Of a DNA stretch of 64,000 nt, positions 28,926 through 38,662 are shown one piece after another. The stretch lies in NCBI GenBank assembly GCA_015059875.1, contig SUZQ01000001.1, positions 1-64,000 on the forward strand. The letters run 5' to 3'. The notes beneath the pieces are model-generated. The model did not search any database, was not told where the DNA came from, and saw only the letters and a program-made list of their open reading frames with translations. This DNA comes from Rikenellaceae bacterium (GTDB lineage Bacteria; Bacteroidota; Bacteroidia; Bacteroidales; Rikenellaceae). The position numbers and the translations under genes are program-made. The stretch's first letter is position 1. Each line of letters begins with the position of its first letter.

Positions 28926-30391
28926 CGCTTACCCCTCCTCAAAATGTGGTTCAACATCCCCCTCAAATCTATCTTTTCGCGCCATGCGGCGTAGCACAGA
29001 TATAGAACGATAAACAGAGTCGAAACGGTATATCGCAACCACTCATTCGGCAACTCAATCCACTCTGCCACGAAAAATATCGCCAATCCCAAGAGGATAT
29101 ACTCCGCCATTCTGCCAAACTGATATGGTGTCGGATAGTAGATTCTGTTCAGCACCACACTCACCACCACCATCACAACCTCGGCTGCAAAGCGACTCCA
29201 CGCAGCTCCGTAGTAGCCCATCTTTGGAATCAGCAGAACACCAAAGCCCACCGAGCAGAGCAATCCCGTAAGGGTAATCCACAGTGCAAACTTGGTCTTC
29301 TCCTCGCGCTTGTACCAGAACGAAAGGTTGAGCCAAACGCCACTCAAGATATTTGCGCCAAGCACAACGGGCAGAATGTGTATTCCCTCGCGGAAATCGC
29401 GACCTACAATCAGCGCAAAGATATCGCGGTAGAGCGCAATGGCAAGGAATATCAGCATCGAAGCCATCACAAAGTATTTCAACGCTGCGGCATTCATCTC
29501 CTTGAACTCCTCCTTGCGGAAGTTCGAGAGGAAGAATGGCTCAGCCGCCAAGCGATACATATGCGTAAAGAGCGTCATCACAACGGCAATCTTAGTAATT
29601 GCACCGTAGATGCCGAGTTGTGCCAACGAGCCAACAGGAACGAGATATTTTATGAGTTGGCGATCGATAAATTCGTTTGCCGTACCCGCAATGCCCGACA
29701 ACAACAACGGCAGCGAGTAGCCGAAAATCAGAAGCAGCAATGCCCAGTCGATGCGCAGGCTTATACGCCCAGATGCAGCAACCACCGCAACGAGGGTAAT
29801 GGTGCTTGCTACAAGGTTTGCCACAAATGCCCAGCCAACACCAAACTCCGAGTCGAACAATCCCACAGCCCAAAATGCAACCGCTAAACCGACCTGCAAG
29901 ATGATATTAAAGAGTTTTAGCGACACAAAGGTCAGAGCCTTGCCCTGTTCGCGAAGGCGCGAAAATGGAATGCACGCTGCAACATCCATCATAACGATGG
30001 CGGCAACGGTGACCACATACAACGGATTCGCGGCATAGACCTCGCCCATTAGAGCCGAAGCCTCGTGACGGAACAACACCACAACCACAAAGAAGAGCAA
30101 CGCCGCCAACGAGGTTATGCCCCAAGTCGTAGCAAAGAGTTTGCGTTTGTTCTGCTCGATATTGCCACCCTCCACCTCAGCTTTTGCCGCGAAACGGAAG
30201 TAGCTCGACTCCATACCCATCGTCAGCACAACGAGTGCGAACGGAATCAAGGCGTAGACATCGGTAACTATGCCGTACGACTCAACACCAAAGATACGGG
30301 TATAGAATGGCGTCAGCAGGTAGCTCAGCATTCTGCCGAGTATTGTGCTGATACCATAGATAGCCGTCTGTTTTGCAAGTTTTTCGAGCAT
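28922..30391 (-). CDS. Polysaccharide biosynthesis protein / flippase (MOP superfamily)
   Basis: MLEKLAKQTAIYGISTILGRMLSYLLTPFYTRIFGVESYGIVTDVYALIP; multiple TM segments. Confidence 0.9.
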   Translation of the reverse strand: MLEKLAKQTAIYGISTILGRMLSYLLTPFYTRIFGVESYGIVTDVYALIPFALVVLTMGMESSYFRFAAKAEVEGGNIEQNKRKLFATTWGITSLAALLFFVVVVLFRHEASALMGEVYAANPLYVVTVAAIVMMDVAACIPFSRLREQGKALTFVSLKLFNIILQVGLAVAFWAVGLFDSEFGVGWAFVANLVASTITLVAVVAASGRISLRIDWALLLLIFGYSLPLLLSGIAGTANEFIDRQLIKYLVPVGSLAQLGIYGAITKIAVVMTLFTHMYRLAAEPFFLSNFRKEEFKEMNAAALKYFVMASMLIFLAIALYRDIFALIVGRDFREGIHILPVVLGANILSGVWLNLSFWYKREEKTKFALWITLTGLLCSVGFGVLLIPKMGYYGAAWSRFAAEVVMVVVSVVLNRIYYPTPYQFGRMAEYILLGLAIFFVAEWIELPNEWLRYTVSTLFIVLYLCYAAWREKIDLRGMLNHILRRGKR

Positions 30392-30562
30392 CGTTTTTTC
30401 TCCCTTGCCCGCGTATGCACGCCCCCATTATGCGCGCACACATTGGTTCAGTCTGCAAATATAGTGAATTATCGCGAAATAACCACAATTTGCATACGCC
30501 ATTTTTTCTATCAAGATTTTTTTGCTACCTTTGTCTTGATTTTTAACCAAAACATCTAATCA

Positions 30563-32908
30563 ATGAAAAGAGTACTGCTTTGTTGCTTGGCAACAATATT
30601 GTCCGCATCGGTATTTGCTGCCGCACCACTTAAATTAACTTCAAAAAACATCGACAAAATAGTTAAGGAGCTGACTCTCGAAGAGAAGGCTCACCTCGTT
30701 GTCGGTGCGCGAATGAGCGACAACAAAGAGGCTGCCGGAGAGGTGGGTTACACCCGCAAAATCATCCCTGGAGCTGCCGGCACAACATACCCCGTGCCAC
30801 GCCTCGGCATTCCGCCAGTTGTGGTTGCGGATGGCCCTGCTGGATTGCGCATCTCCCCAACTCGCGAGGGCGACTCGCAGAGCTACTACTGCACAGGTTT
30901 TCCCGTTGGTATTCACCTCGCTTCGACTTGGAACGAGGATATCATCTACAATGTTGGAGCTGCCATAGGTCAGGAGGTTAAAGAGTATGGTGTGGATGTT
31001 CTGCTCGCACCAGGAGCAAACATTATGCGTAACCCGCTGTGTGGTCGCAACTTCGAGTACTACTCGGAGGATCCATTATTGACGGGAAAGACCGCTGCGG
31101 CGATGATTAATGGCGTAGAGAGCAACGGCGTAGGAACATCGCTCAAGCACTTTGCGGTAAACAACCAAGAGATTAACCGCTTGGCGAACGATTCGCGCCT
31201 CTCGATGCGCGCCCTGCGCGAGATATATTTGCGTAACTTCGAGATTGCGGTCAAGGAGTCGCAGCCGTGGACCATTATGACCTCGTACAACTACATCAAT
31301 GGTCGCCACGCATCGGAGGACTCAGGTTTGTTGGAGACCATCTTGCGCGACGAGTGGGGCTTCGAGGGGTTGGTAATGACCGATTGGAGTGGAGGTTACG
31401 ATGCTGTGGGACAGATTGCCGCAGGCAACGACCTCTTGATGCCAGGTAAATATTGGCAGTACAATGAGATTGTTGAGGGTGTCCGCAGCGGCAAACTCGC
31501 TGAGGCAGACCTCGATAAGTGTGTACGCCGAATGCTCGAACTCATTGTTCGCACTCCGCGATATCAGGGCTACAAATTCTCGAACAAACCCGATATGGAG
31601 GCCCACGCCAAGCTCACTCGCGAAGTGGCTGCCGAGGGTTTTGTTCTCCTGAAGAATGATAAGATGTCGCTACCCCTCAAGGAGCGCAAAGTGGCTCTCT
31701 TTGGCTCAACCTCGTACAACTTTATTGCAGGTGGTGCAGGTTCGGGAAATGTCAATCGCCCCTATGTTGTAGACCTGCGTAGTGGACTTCTCGGCAATGG
31801 ATTTACGCTCTATGAGCCACTCGACAAGCGTTATCAGAAGCACATGGCAGCCGAGCAGAAGCGTCTTGCTCCAATTGTGAAGTTGCGCAAGTGGTACGAG
31901 TACGCACTCCGTCCGAACGAGCTGCAACGACCTCACGCATCAATCATCGAGGCGGCACAGTCGGATGCCGAGGTGGCTATCGTAACCATCGGTCGCAACT
32001 CTGCCGAGGCGTTCGACCGCCATATCGAGCGCGACTTCCTACTCTGCCCCGACGAGGAGGCCCTGCTGACTGCCGTTTCGCGCGAGTTCCACAAGGTGGG
32101 CAAGAGGGTTATCGTCGTGTTGAATATCTGCTCGCCAATGGAGGTCGCATCGTGGCGCGACAAGGCGGATGCTATCCTCTGCTGCTGGATGCCAGGACAG
32201 GAGGGCGGAAACTCCGTCGCAGATGTGTTGCTTGGTCGCGTTTCGCCAAGCGGACACCTTCCAATAAGCTTCCCTATCGACTACGAGGATGTGCGCTCGG
32301 CAAAGAACTTCCCTCGCAATGTGCCTGGAAATGGTCTGAATCAGTCGCGCTTCAACATCTCGACAGTGGGCAAAATCTACGATGTGAAGAATATCGACTA
32401 CACCAACTACGAGGAGGATATCTATGTCGGCTACCGCGACTACGCAACCCGCAAGGTGGAGGTGGCATATCCATTCGGCTTTGGTTTGACCTATTCGCAG
32501 TTCGAGATGAGCAATATGGAGGTTAAGGAGGGCAAGAATGGCTACACCGTAAAATGCGTTGTTAAGAACATTGGTAAATTCCCTGCAAAGCAGGTTGTTC
32601 AACTCTACTCGTCGGAGCTAAATCCTGAGGTAGACCGTCCTATAATCGAGTTGCGCGGCTACAAGAAAACACCTCTTCTGAAGGGAGGCGAAGAGGCTGT
32701 TGTCGAGATTGTTATCAGCAAGGATAACTTAATGACCTATAACGAGAAGGCAAACGGCTGGAAGCTCACAAAGGGTGACTATGATCTCTTGCTCGGCTTT
32801 GATTCGCAAACGCTCCCACTGAAGCAGCGCATCACCATCACAAAGGAGGTTATAAAGCCTGTTTCGACTCTTATGAAGCCAGCATCGGGAGAGGTCTTTA
32901 TAAAGTAG
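30563..32908 (+). CDS. Glycoside hydrolase family 3 (beta-glucosidase-like)
   Basis: Signal peptide; TSLKHFAVNNQEINR; GFEGLVMTDWSGGYDAVGQIAAGNDLLMPG; C-terminal Fn3-like. Confidence 0.95.
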   Translation: MKRVLLCCLATILSASVFAAAPLKLTSKNIDKIVKELTLEEKAHLVVGARMSDNKEAAGEVGYTRKIIPGAAGTTYPVPRLGIPPVVVADGPAGLRISPTREGDSQSYYCTGFPVGIHLASTWNEDIIYNVGAAIGQEVKEYGVDVLLAPGANIMRNPLCGRNFEYYSEDPLLTGKTAAAMINGVESNGVGTSLKHFAVNNQEINRLANDSRLSMRALREIYLRNFEIAVKESQPWTIMTSYNYINGRHASEDSGLLETILRDEWGFEGLVMTDWSGGYDAVGQIAAGNDLLMPGKYWQYNEIVEGVRSGKLAEADLDKCVRRMLELIVRTPRYQGYKFSNKPDMEAHAKLTREVAAEGFVLLKNDKMSLPLKERKVALFGSTSYNFIAGGAGSGNVNRPYVVDLRSGLLGNGFTLYEPLDKRYQKHMAAEQKRLAPIVKLRKWYEYALRPNELQRPHASIIEAAQSDAEVAIVTIGRNSAEAFDRHIERDFLLCPDEEALLTAVSREFHKVGKRVIVVLNICSPMEVASWRDKADAILCCWMPGQEGGNSVADVLLGRVSPSGHLPISFPIDYEDVRSAKNFPRNVPGNGLNQSRFNISTVGKIYDVKNIDYTNYEEDIYVGYRDYATRKVEVAYPFGFGLTYSQFEMSNMEVKEGKNGYTVKCVVKNIGKFPAKQVVQLYSSELNPEVDRPIIELRGYKKTPLLKGGEEAVVEIVISKDNLMTYNEKANGWKLTKGDYDLLLGFDSQTLPLKQRITITKEVIKPVSTLMKPASGEVFIK

Positions 32909-32935
32909 AAAATCGGAGTTATAGAACATAGTAGA

Positions 32936-32967
32936 GAGGGCGCGCTTTGACGAGTGCGCCCTTTTTT
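32936..32967 (+). terminator. Terminator after GH3
   Basis: gggcgcgctttgacgagtgcgcccTTTTTT. Confidence 0.8.
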
Positions 32968-32978
32968 AGGGAGGACGA

Positions 32979-33130
32979 TTGAGAATTGAGAATTGAGGAT
33001 TCGGCCATTAGCCATTAGCCATTGGCCATTAGCTTTTTCAATTTTGCATTCTGCATTCTGCATTGGCGCACCCTTACTGGCCCTTAATAGCCGTTACTCG
33101 CCCTTACTGGCCCTTATCTAATTGCGCGCC
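32979..33130. repeat. Mosaic repeat array: (TTGAGAA)n - (TTAGCCA)n - (GCATTCT)n - TGGCGCA...TGCGCGCCA cassette
   Basis: Direct reading of the GH3-rpsA spacer: four period-7/8 or inverted-end units in series. Confidence 0.8.
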
Positions 33131-33195
33131 AACTTTGCGCGCCAACCCTCTTTTCTCGTCTAATTATCCTAAAACTCAAATATTTGTCGGAAAAT

Positions 33196-33226
33196 TTTGC
33201 AATCTTGATTTTTCGACTTACCTTTG
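33196..33226 (+). promoter_or_regulatory. Bacteroidota-type promoter upstream of rpsA
   Basis: TTTG (33196-33199), N19, TACCTTTG (33219-33226), matching TTTG/TAnnTTTG. Confidence 0.7.
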
Positions 33227-33317
33227 CAGTCCGTATCGTGTGCGCGAGTGCGCTCCGTACGCATAATTCACTATTTATTAACTTTTTAACGAGCGATTGT
33301 ATCGCAAAATTTATTGT

Positions 33318-35099
33318 ATGGAGAATACAAAAGTAGCAGTCGAGAATTTTGATTGGGCAGCGTTTGAGAACGAGTCGAGCCTTTACGATCAGCCAAAAGA
33401 GCAGATCGAGAAGTTGTATGGCGATTCGATGTCGAACATCGCGGTAGGTGAGACCGTTGAGGGTACAGTTACCGAGATTAACAAGCGCGAGGTAATCGTA
33501 AATATCGGCTACAAGAGCGAGGGTGTTATCCCTGCAGCAGAGTTCCGTTATGACGCAGAGCTCAAGGTTGGTGACAAGGTTGAGGTCTATGTTGAGTCTG
33601 TAGAGGATAAGGGCGGTCAGCTCCTTCTCTCGCACAAGAAGGCTCGTCAGCTCAAGTCGTGGGATCGTGTTAACGAGGCGATGGAGAAGGACGAGATCAT
33701 CAAGGGTTATGTTAAGTGCCGCACTAAGGGCGGTATGATTGTCGATGTATTCGGCATCGAGGCATTCTTGCCAGGTTCGCAGATCGATGTTAAGCCTATC
33801 CGCGACTACGATGTATATGTTGACAAGACAATGGAGTTCAAGGTTGTTAAGATCAATCAGGAGTACCGCAATGTTGTCGTTTCGCACAAGGCTCTTATCG
33901 AGGCTGAGTTGGAGGCACAGAAGCAGGTTATCATGTCGAAGTTGGAGAAGGGCCAGATCTTGGAGGGTGTTGTTAAGAACATCACTTCGTATGGCGTATT
34001 CATCGACCTCGGTGGCGTTGATGGTCTTATCCACATCACAGACCTCTCGTGGGGCCGCGTAAACCACCCAGAGGAGGTTGTAGCACTCGACCAGAAGTTG
34101 CAGGTTGTTATCATCGACTTCGATGAGGCTAAGAAGCGTATCGCTCTCGGTTTGAAGCAGCTCACTCCTCACCCTTGGGAGGCACTCGATGCTAACTTGA
34201 ATGTTGGCGACACCGTTAAGGGTAAGGTTGTTGTTATGGCTGACTACGGTGCATTCGTTGAGATCGCTCCAGGTGTTGAGGGCTTGATCCATGTATCGGA
34301 GATGTCGTGGAGCCAGCACTTGCGTTCGGCTCAGGACTTCATGAAGGTTGGCGACGAGGTTGAGGCAGTTATCTTGACTCTCGACCGCGAGGAGCGCAAG
34401 ATGTCGCTCGGTATCAAGCAGCTCTCTGCTGATCCATGGGAGGCAATCGACGAGAAGTATCCTGTAGGCACAAAGTGCACTGCAAAGGTTCGCAACTTCA
34501 CCAACTTTGGTGTATTCGTAGAGATCGAGGAGGGTATCGATGGTTTGATCCACATCTCTGACCTCTCGTGGACTAAGAAGGTTAAGCACCCAGGTGAGTT
34601 CACTCAGGTAGGTGCTGACATCGAGGTTGTAGTTCTTGAGAGCGACAAGGAGAACCGTCGCTTGAGCCTCGGCCACAAGCAGTTGGAGGAGAATCCTTGG
34701 AATGAGTTCGAGCAGCAGTACACTGTTGATTCGGTTCACACAGGTACCGTTATCGATTTGACCGAGAAGGGCGCAATCGTATCGCTCGGCGAGAACATCG
34801 AGGGCTTCGCACCAGCTCGTCAGTTGGTTAAGGAGGATGGCTCGACTATCAAGAAGGGCGAGACCGCAGACTTCAAGGTAATTGAGTTCTCGAAGGCTAC
34901 AAAGCGTATCACTTTGTCGCACACTCGTATTTTCGAGGAGGTTAAGCGTGCAGAGGTAGCAGCAGAGAAGGCTACTCGCAAGGCAGCTGCCGAGGAGACA
35001 AAGTCGTCGGTTAAGAAGATTCAGCAGTCGGTAGAGAAGACCACTTTGGGTGATATCGCCGGTCTTGCAGAGTTGAAGGCTCAGTTGGAGAAGAAATAA
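33318..35099 (+). CDS. rpsA: 30S ribosomal protein S1
   Basis: Repeated S1 domains (e.g. GVFIDLGGVDGLIHITDLSWGRVNHPEEVV); start at MENTKVAVENF. Confidence 0.95.
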   Translation: MENTKVAVENFDWAAFENESSLYDQPKEQIEKLYGDSMSNIAVGETVEGTVTEINKREVIVNIGYKSEGVIPAAEFRYDAELKVGDKVEVYVESVEDKGGQLLLSHKKARQLKSWDRVNEAMEKDEIIKGYVKCRTKGGMIVDVFGIEAFLPGSQIDVKPIRDYDVYVDKTMEFKVVKINQEYRNVVVSHKALIEAELEAQKQVIMSKLEKGQILEGVVKNITSYGVFIDLGGVDGLIHITDLSWGRVNHPEEVVALDQKLQVVIIDFDEAKKRIALGLKQLTPHPWEALDANLNVGDTVKGKVVVMADYGAFVEIAPGVEGLIHVSEMSWSQHLRSAQDFMKVGDEVEAVILTLDREERKMSLGIKQLSADPWEAIDEKYPVGTKCTAKVRNFTNFGVFVEIEEGIDGLIHISDLSWTKKVKHPGEFTQVGADIEVVVLESDKENRRLSLGHKQLEENPWNEFEQQYTVDSVHTGTVIDLTEKGAIVSLGENIEGFAPARQLVKEDGSTIKKGETADFKVIEFSKATKRITLSHTRIFEEVKRAEVAAEKATRKAAAEETKSSVKKIQQSVEKTTLGDIAGLAELKAQLEKK

Positions 35100-35123
35100 T
35101 CTGACAAATTGCCAATAACAGAG

Positions 35124-35154
35124 GGGAGTGTCTAACGAGTTTTTAGACACTCCC
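35124..35154. terminator. Terminator-like hairpin, copy 1 of a repeated hairpin
   Basis: gggagtgtctaa-cgagttt-ttagacactccc then aattttttt; nearly identical to 45078-45107. Confidence 0.85.
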
Positions 35155-35164
35155 AATTTTTTTC

Positions 35165-35333
35165 GGAATTATATAGTTTAATGTTGTGATTTATAATAAT
35201 TCGTCATTCTGAGGCTTCGTAGAAGCCGTGAGAATCTCCCTTGTTGTATTTTAACAGAAAAGTGGGAGATTGCCACGAGCCTAACGGCTCTCGCAATGAC
35301 GAGTGATTTTACAACATTAAACTATATAATTCC
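35165..35333. repeat. Nested palindromic MITE-like element with 23-bp perfect terminal inverted repeats
   Basis: ggaattatatagtttaatgttgt (35165-35187) / acaacattaaactatataattcc (35311-35333), enclosing a CGTCATTC...GCAATGACG palindrome. Confidence 0.9.
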
Positions 35334-35360
35334 CATTTTTTTAGCTACCTTTGTATAGTT

Positions 35361-36839
35361 ATGAGAGCGTTTATCGAGAGAGCAGTAAGTAGGATATCAA
35401 AAATGCCTATGGCGATGGTTGTTGCACCATTTGCCGCAGGCATCCTTTTCGCTGATGCTGTGACGATTCCGTTGTGGCTTGCACTTCTCGCCTCTGTTTT
35501 CACACTCGTCGGCGTAATTGCCCTATCGAAGTGGTGGCAAAATGTTGCGGTTCTGGCGATGATTTTTGCAATCGGCTCGCTACTGCACGGACTCTCCTAT
35601 CGTGGCGATATCCCATACGACAAACCGCTGTCGATTCTCCTAAAAGTTGAGAGTTCCTCTGCCGAACGCAAGGGTTACACCTCCGCCGAGGCGAAAATCA
35701 AAGCGTGTGACAATAGCTCTATTGCGGGATGCAGAGTGGTGCTTTGGGGCGATTCGCTGACACGATTCTGTGCTGGCGACCATCTGCGTTTGACAACCAC
35801 CATTCGCCCATTCAAGTCGAAACAAGAGAGCTACGCTCGACTGATGCACCATCGCGGATTTATCGGCTCGGTGTCGGTTGGTCGCAATACAAATTACGAA
35901 TATATCCCTACGGAGCGAGAGTCGCTGCACGATTGGGCAGTGGGCAGATTGCAACGCGCTGTAGGCGAGGGTGATGCGCGAGCAACTCTCTTGGCAATGA
36001 CCATTGGCGAAAGGGGCGAAATATCGAACGAACTGCGCCAAAACTACTCCACAAGTGGAGCTTCGCATCTGCTTGCCGTATCGGGTTTGCATATAGGCAT
36101 CGTCTTTATGCTGATAAACATTATGCTCCTGCCATTGTTGCTGCTGCGCTACGGAAACGCCCTGCGCTCGGTCTTGGCGGTCGCTCTGATTTGGTTATAT
36201 GTTTGGCTGTGTGGTCTATCGCCAAGTGCGGTGCGCGCCGCAATAATGTTCTCATTATTGCAGTTCTCGCTCTCCTCGTTGCGCGACTACGCAAGTGTCA
36301 ATATCTTGGCTGGTACGGCGTTTGTGATGCTCGCTTTCGACACCCATCTGCTGTTCGACATCTCGTTCCAGCTCTCATTCGTAGCCGTTGCAAGCATTGT
36401 GTTGTGGGGCGTTCCTCTATATCGTCTATGTCGCACCCGTTTCGCCGCTTTGAATGCGCTCACGGGAACACTTATTGTCGGTATCGTCTCGACTTTGGCG
36501 ACAATGCCCCTCGTGACAAACACCTTCTCGGTGGTCGCACCGATAGGTATCTTGATAAACCCCGTAGTTATTGCCCTTGCCTATGTGGTTGTTATGGCGG
36601 GAATCGTAACGCTCGCCACACCTCTCGTTGCTCCCGTTGCAGAGTTTGCCGTGAAGTTGCAGAATTGCGTGGTGGAGTGGGCAGCAACGCTCCCCTATGG
36701 ACACTTCGAGGTGGCGATATCGGATGGTGTTATGTGGTCTATCTACGCGGTGTTTGCAGTGATTACTATTCCGATTTGGCTCTTTGTTGTCAAGGATGAG
36801 CGCGAGAGAGATAACGAAAAGACGAGGTTCACAAAGTAG
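35361..36839 (+). CDS. comEC: ComEC/Rec2-family competence protein
   Basis: SGASHLLAVSGLHIGIVFMLI; CGLSPSAVRAAIMFSLL; N-terminal DUF4131-like. Confidence 0.92.
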   Translation: MRAFIERAVSRISKMPMAMVVAPFAAGILFADAVTIPLWLALLASVFTLVGVIALSKWWQNVAVLAMIFAIGSLLHGLSYRGDIPYDKPLSILLKVESSSAERKGYTSAEAKIKACDNSSIAGCRVVLWGDSLTRFCAGDHLRLTTTIRPFKSKQESYARLMHHRGFIGSVSVGRNTNYEYIPTERESLHDWAVGRLQRAVGEGDARATLLAMTIGERGEISNELRQNYSTSGASHLLAVSGLHIGIVFMLINIMLLPLLLLRYGNALRSVLAVALIWLYVWLCGLSPSAVRAAIMFSLLQFSLSSLRDYASVNILAGTAFVMLAFDTHLLFDISFQLSFVAVASIVLWGVPLYRLCRTRFAALNALTGTLIVGIVSTLATMPLVTNTFSVVAPIGILINPVVIALAYVVVMAGIVTLATPLVAPVAEFAVKLQNCVVEWAATLPYGHFEVAISDGVMWSIYAVFAVITIPIWLFVVKDERERDNEKTRFTK

Positions 36840-36871
36840 TGAGCCTCGCCTCTTTTTTGCCCTTTTCAACT

Positions 36872-37474
36872 CTATTTCTTAGCCCTTCCGCGACGCATCT
36901 CCTTGCGGCGTGTCGAGCCTTTGACCGTCCAGCCAAAGGTGCCAATCTGCTCACCCAGAGTGAAGTATGCTCCGTGAGCATAGGCGAGAAGGCGCATCTT
37001 CTCGACATTGAGTTTGCCCGTTTCGCCATCGAGATACTCTTCATCTACGGCAACATTCACAACCTCGCCAATAAACATATCGTGCGAGCCAAGTGGGATA
37101 ATCTGCTTCACGCGGCACTCAATCGAGATTGGCGATTCGGCAATCGAGGGCGCAGCCACCACAGCCGACTTTTCGGGGGTTAGACCACACTCCTTGAACT
37201 TGTCGAAGTCGCGTCCCGAACGCACACCGCACCAATCTGTCGCCTCTGCCAACGCCTCGGTGGTGAGGTTGATGACAAACTCGCCCGTGCGCTTGACAAT
37301 CTCGTAGGAGTGTCGCTCAGGGCGTATCGACACATACGCCATAGCTGGCTCGGAACAGATTGTTCCTGTCCACGCCACAGTTAGCATATTGTAGTTTTCG
37401 GGCTTGTCGCCACAACTAACCAACACCGCTGGAACGGGGTTTACTATTGCACATGGTTTCCAATTCTGCTTCAT
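36872..37474 (-). CDS. Flavin reductase family protein (FMN-binding split barrel)
   Basis: NMLTVAWTGTICSEPAMAYVSIRPERHSYEIVKRTGEFVINL. Confidence 0.92.
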   Translation of the reverse strand: MKQNWKPCAIVNPVPAVLVSCGDKPENYNMLTVAWTGTICSEPAMAYVSIRPERHSYEIVKRTGEFVINLTTEALAEATDWCGVRSGRDFDKFKECGLTPEKSAVVAAPSIAESPISIECRVKQIIPLGSHDMFIGEVVNVAVDEEYLDGETGKLNVEKMRLLAYAHGAYFTLGEQIGTFGWTVKGSTRRKEMRRGRAKK

Positions 37475-37480
37475 ACTTCT

Positions 37481-37882
37481 CTATTTTTCTGCTCCTACGC
37501 GCTCCAAAGTGATATTCTCGCCCGACCATTGATTTATCTCGAATGCTCGATTCAGCACTGAGTTGCCACCCTTCTCAACCTTGATTATCAGCGGGAAATG
37601 CTCCACATTGTGAATGTCGTTCGAGAGGGGCAGGGTGTGAGGTATAACATAGACCAGAATATTGAGGTAGTCGCCATCGCCACACTTCACCTCTACATTT
37701 CGATTCGAGTTGTACTCCATAGGTGGTGTCGTGAGGTTGCTACCCACGGGAGCAACAAAACTCTCCTGCGACAGAAAATCTATTCGCGTGCCATCTGCGG
37801 AGCAAAGCTCGCACACAACCACGAGATTGTAACGCCACAACTCCTCGAATCTGCTCGAAACGGTAACTTTGAATACGCTCAT
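37481..37882 (-). CDS. Hypothetical protein
   Basis: 133 aa ORF, 6 bp from the flavin reductase start, beta-rich. Confidence 0.6.
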   Translation of the reverse strand: MSVFKVTVSSRFEELWRYNLVVVCELCSADGTRIDFLSQESFVAPVGSNLTTPPMEYNSNRNVEVKCGDGDYLNILVYVIPHTLPLSNDIHNVEHFPLIIKVEKGGNSVLNRAFEINQWSGENITLERVGAEK

Positions 37883-37957
37883 AATCTACAATTTAACCCC
37901 CTTTAACCCCTTTTGGAGGTTTATTTTCTGCAAATATAGCAACTTTCGCGCGAAAAC

Positions 37958-37989
37958 TTTGCACAATTTGCATTTTTGTCGTACATTTG
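37958..37989 (+). promoter_or_regulatory. Bacteroidota-type promoter upstream of the DUF177-rpmF-plsX operon
   Basis: TTTG (37958-37961), N20, TACATTTG (37982-37989). Confidence 0.7.
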
Positions 37990-38025
37990 CACGCTAATTA
38001 CGCTATATAGGCACAGAATAGGTGC

Positions 38026-38148
38026 AACAAGAGAGGCTAAAGAGGCAACAAAGATGGCAACGAAGGAGGCGACAAAGGAGGCAACAATGATGGCGGCAAA
38101 GGAGACAATAAAGGAGGCGACGAAGGAGGCTACAATGGTGGCTGCAAA
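38026..38148 (+). repeat. 12-bp tandem repeat (consensus about acRAAGGAGGCg) at the 5' end of the DUF177 gene
   Basis: acaaagatggca acgaaggaggcg acaaaggaggca acaatgatggcg gcaaaggagaca ataaaggaggcg acgaaggaggct acaatggtggct. Confidence 0.9.
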
Positions 38149-38608
38149 TAGGTTTTCGATTGACTATATGTCGCTCTCAAGCGGTCTTCACACTTTCGAC
38201 TTCGAGGTGGATGATGCACTCTTTGCGGAGATGGAGTCAAACGAGATTAAGGGCGGAAAGTGTAGCGTTCACGCCTGCCTCAACTGCTCCGACACAAAGC
38301 TCGATGTAAATGTCGTGATTTCGGGTAGCGTAGTTGTAGAGTGCGACCGCTGTTTGGAAGATTGCAATATTCCGATTGAGTTTTCGGGCCTGCTCACAGT
38401 CCGTTTTTCGGATTTGCAACACGACTACGACGGCGATGTGATGTGGATTGCAAAGGGCGATCAGCTCTCGCTCAAGCAGTATATCTACGAGAGCATCGTG
38501 ATTTCGTTGCCCTACCGCCGAGTACACGAGGAGGGTGGTTGCAACCCCGAAATGATGGCGCGATTTAGTGTTGCCGACGATAGTGACATCGTTGAAACAG
38601 AGGAGTAA
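38135..38608 (+). CDS. YceD/DUF177 family protein
   Basis: NRFSIDYMSLSSGLHTFDFEVDDALFAEM...VVECDRCLEDCNIPIE; upstream of rpmF as usual. Start uncertain (38054 or 38135). Confidence 0.88.
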   Translation: MVAANRFSIDYMSLSSGLHTFDFEVDDALFAEMESNEIKGGKCSVHACLNCSDTKLDVNVVISGSVVVECDRCLEDCNIPIEFSGLLTVRFSDLQHDYDGDVMWIAKGDQLSLKQYIYESIVISLPYRRVHEEGGCNPEMMARFSVADDSDIVETEE

Positions 38609-38662
38609 AACTTCGACAGAACAAGAGTAATAAAAATAGGTAAAACTTAAAAATAGAACATT

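Noticed and set aside
33114-35156. 680-aa minus-strand ORF antisense to rpsA
   Set aside because: Fully antisense to a clear ribosomal protein S1 gene; Leu/Asn-rich composition reflects codon bias of the true frame.
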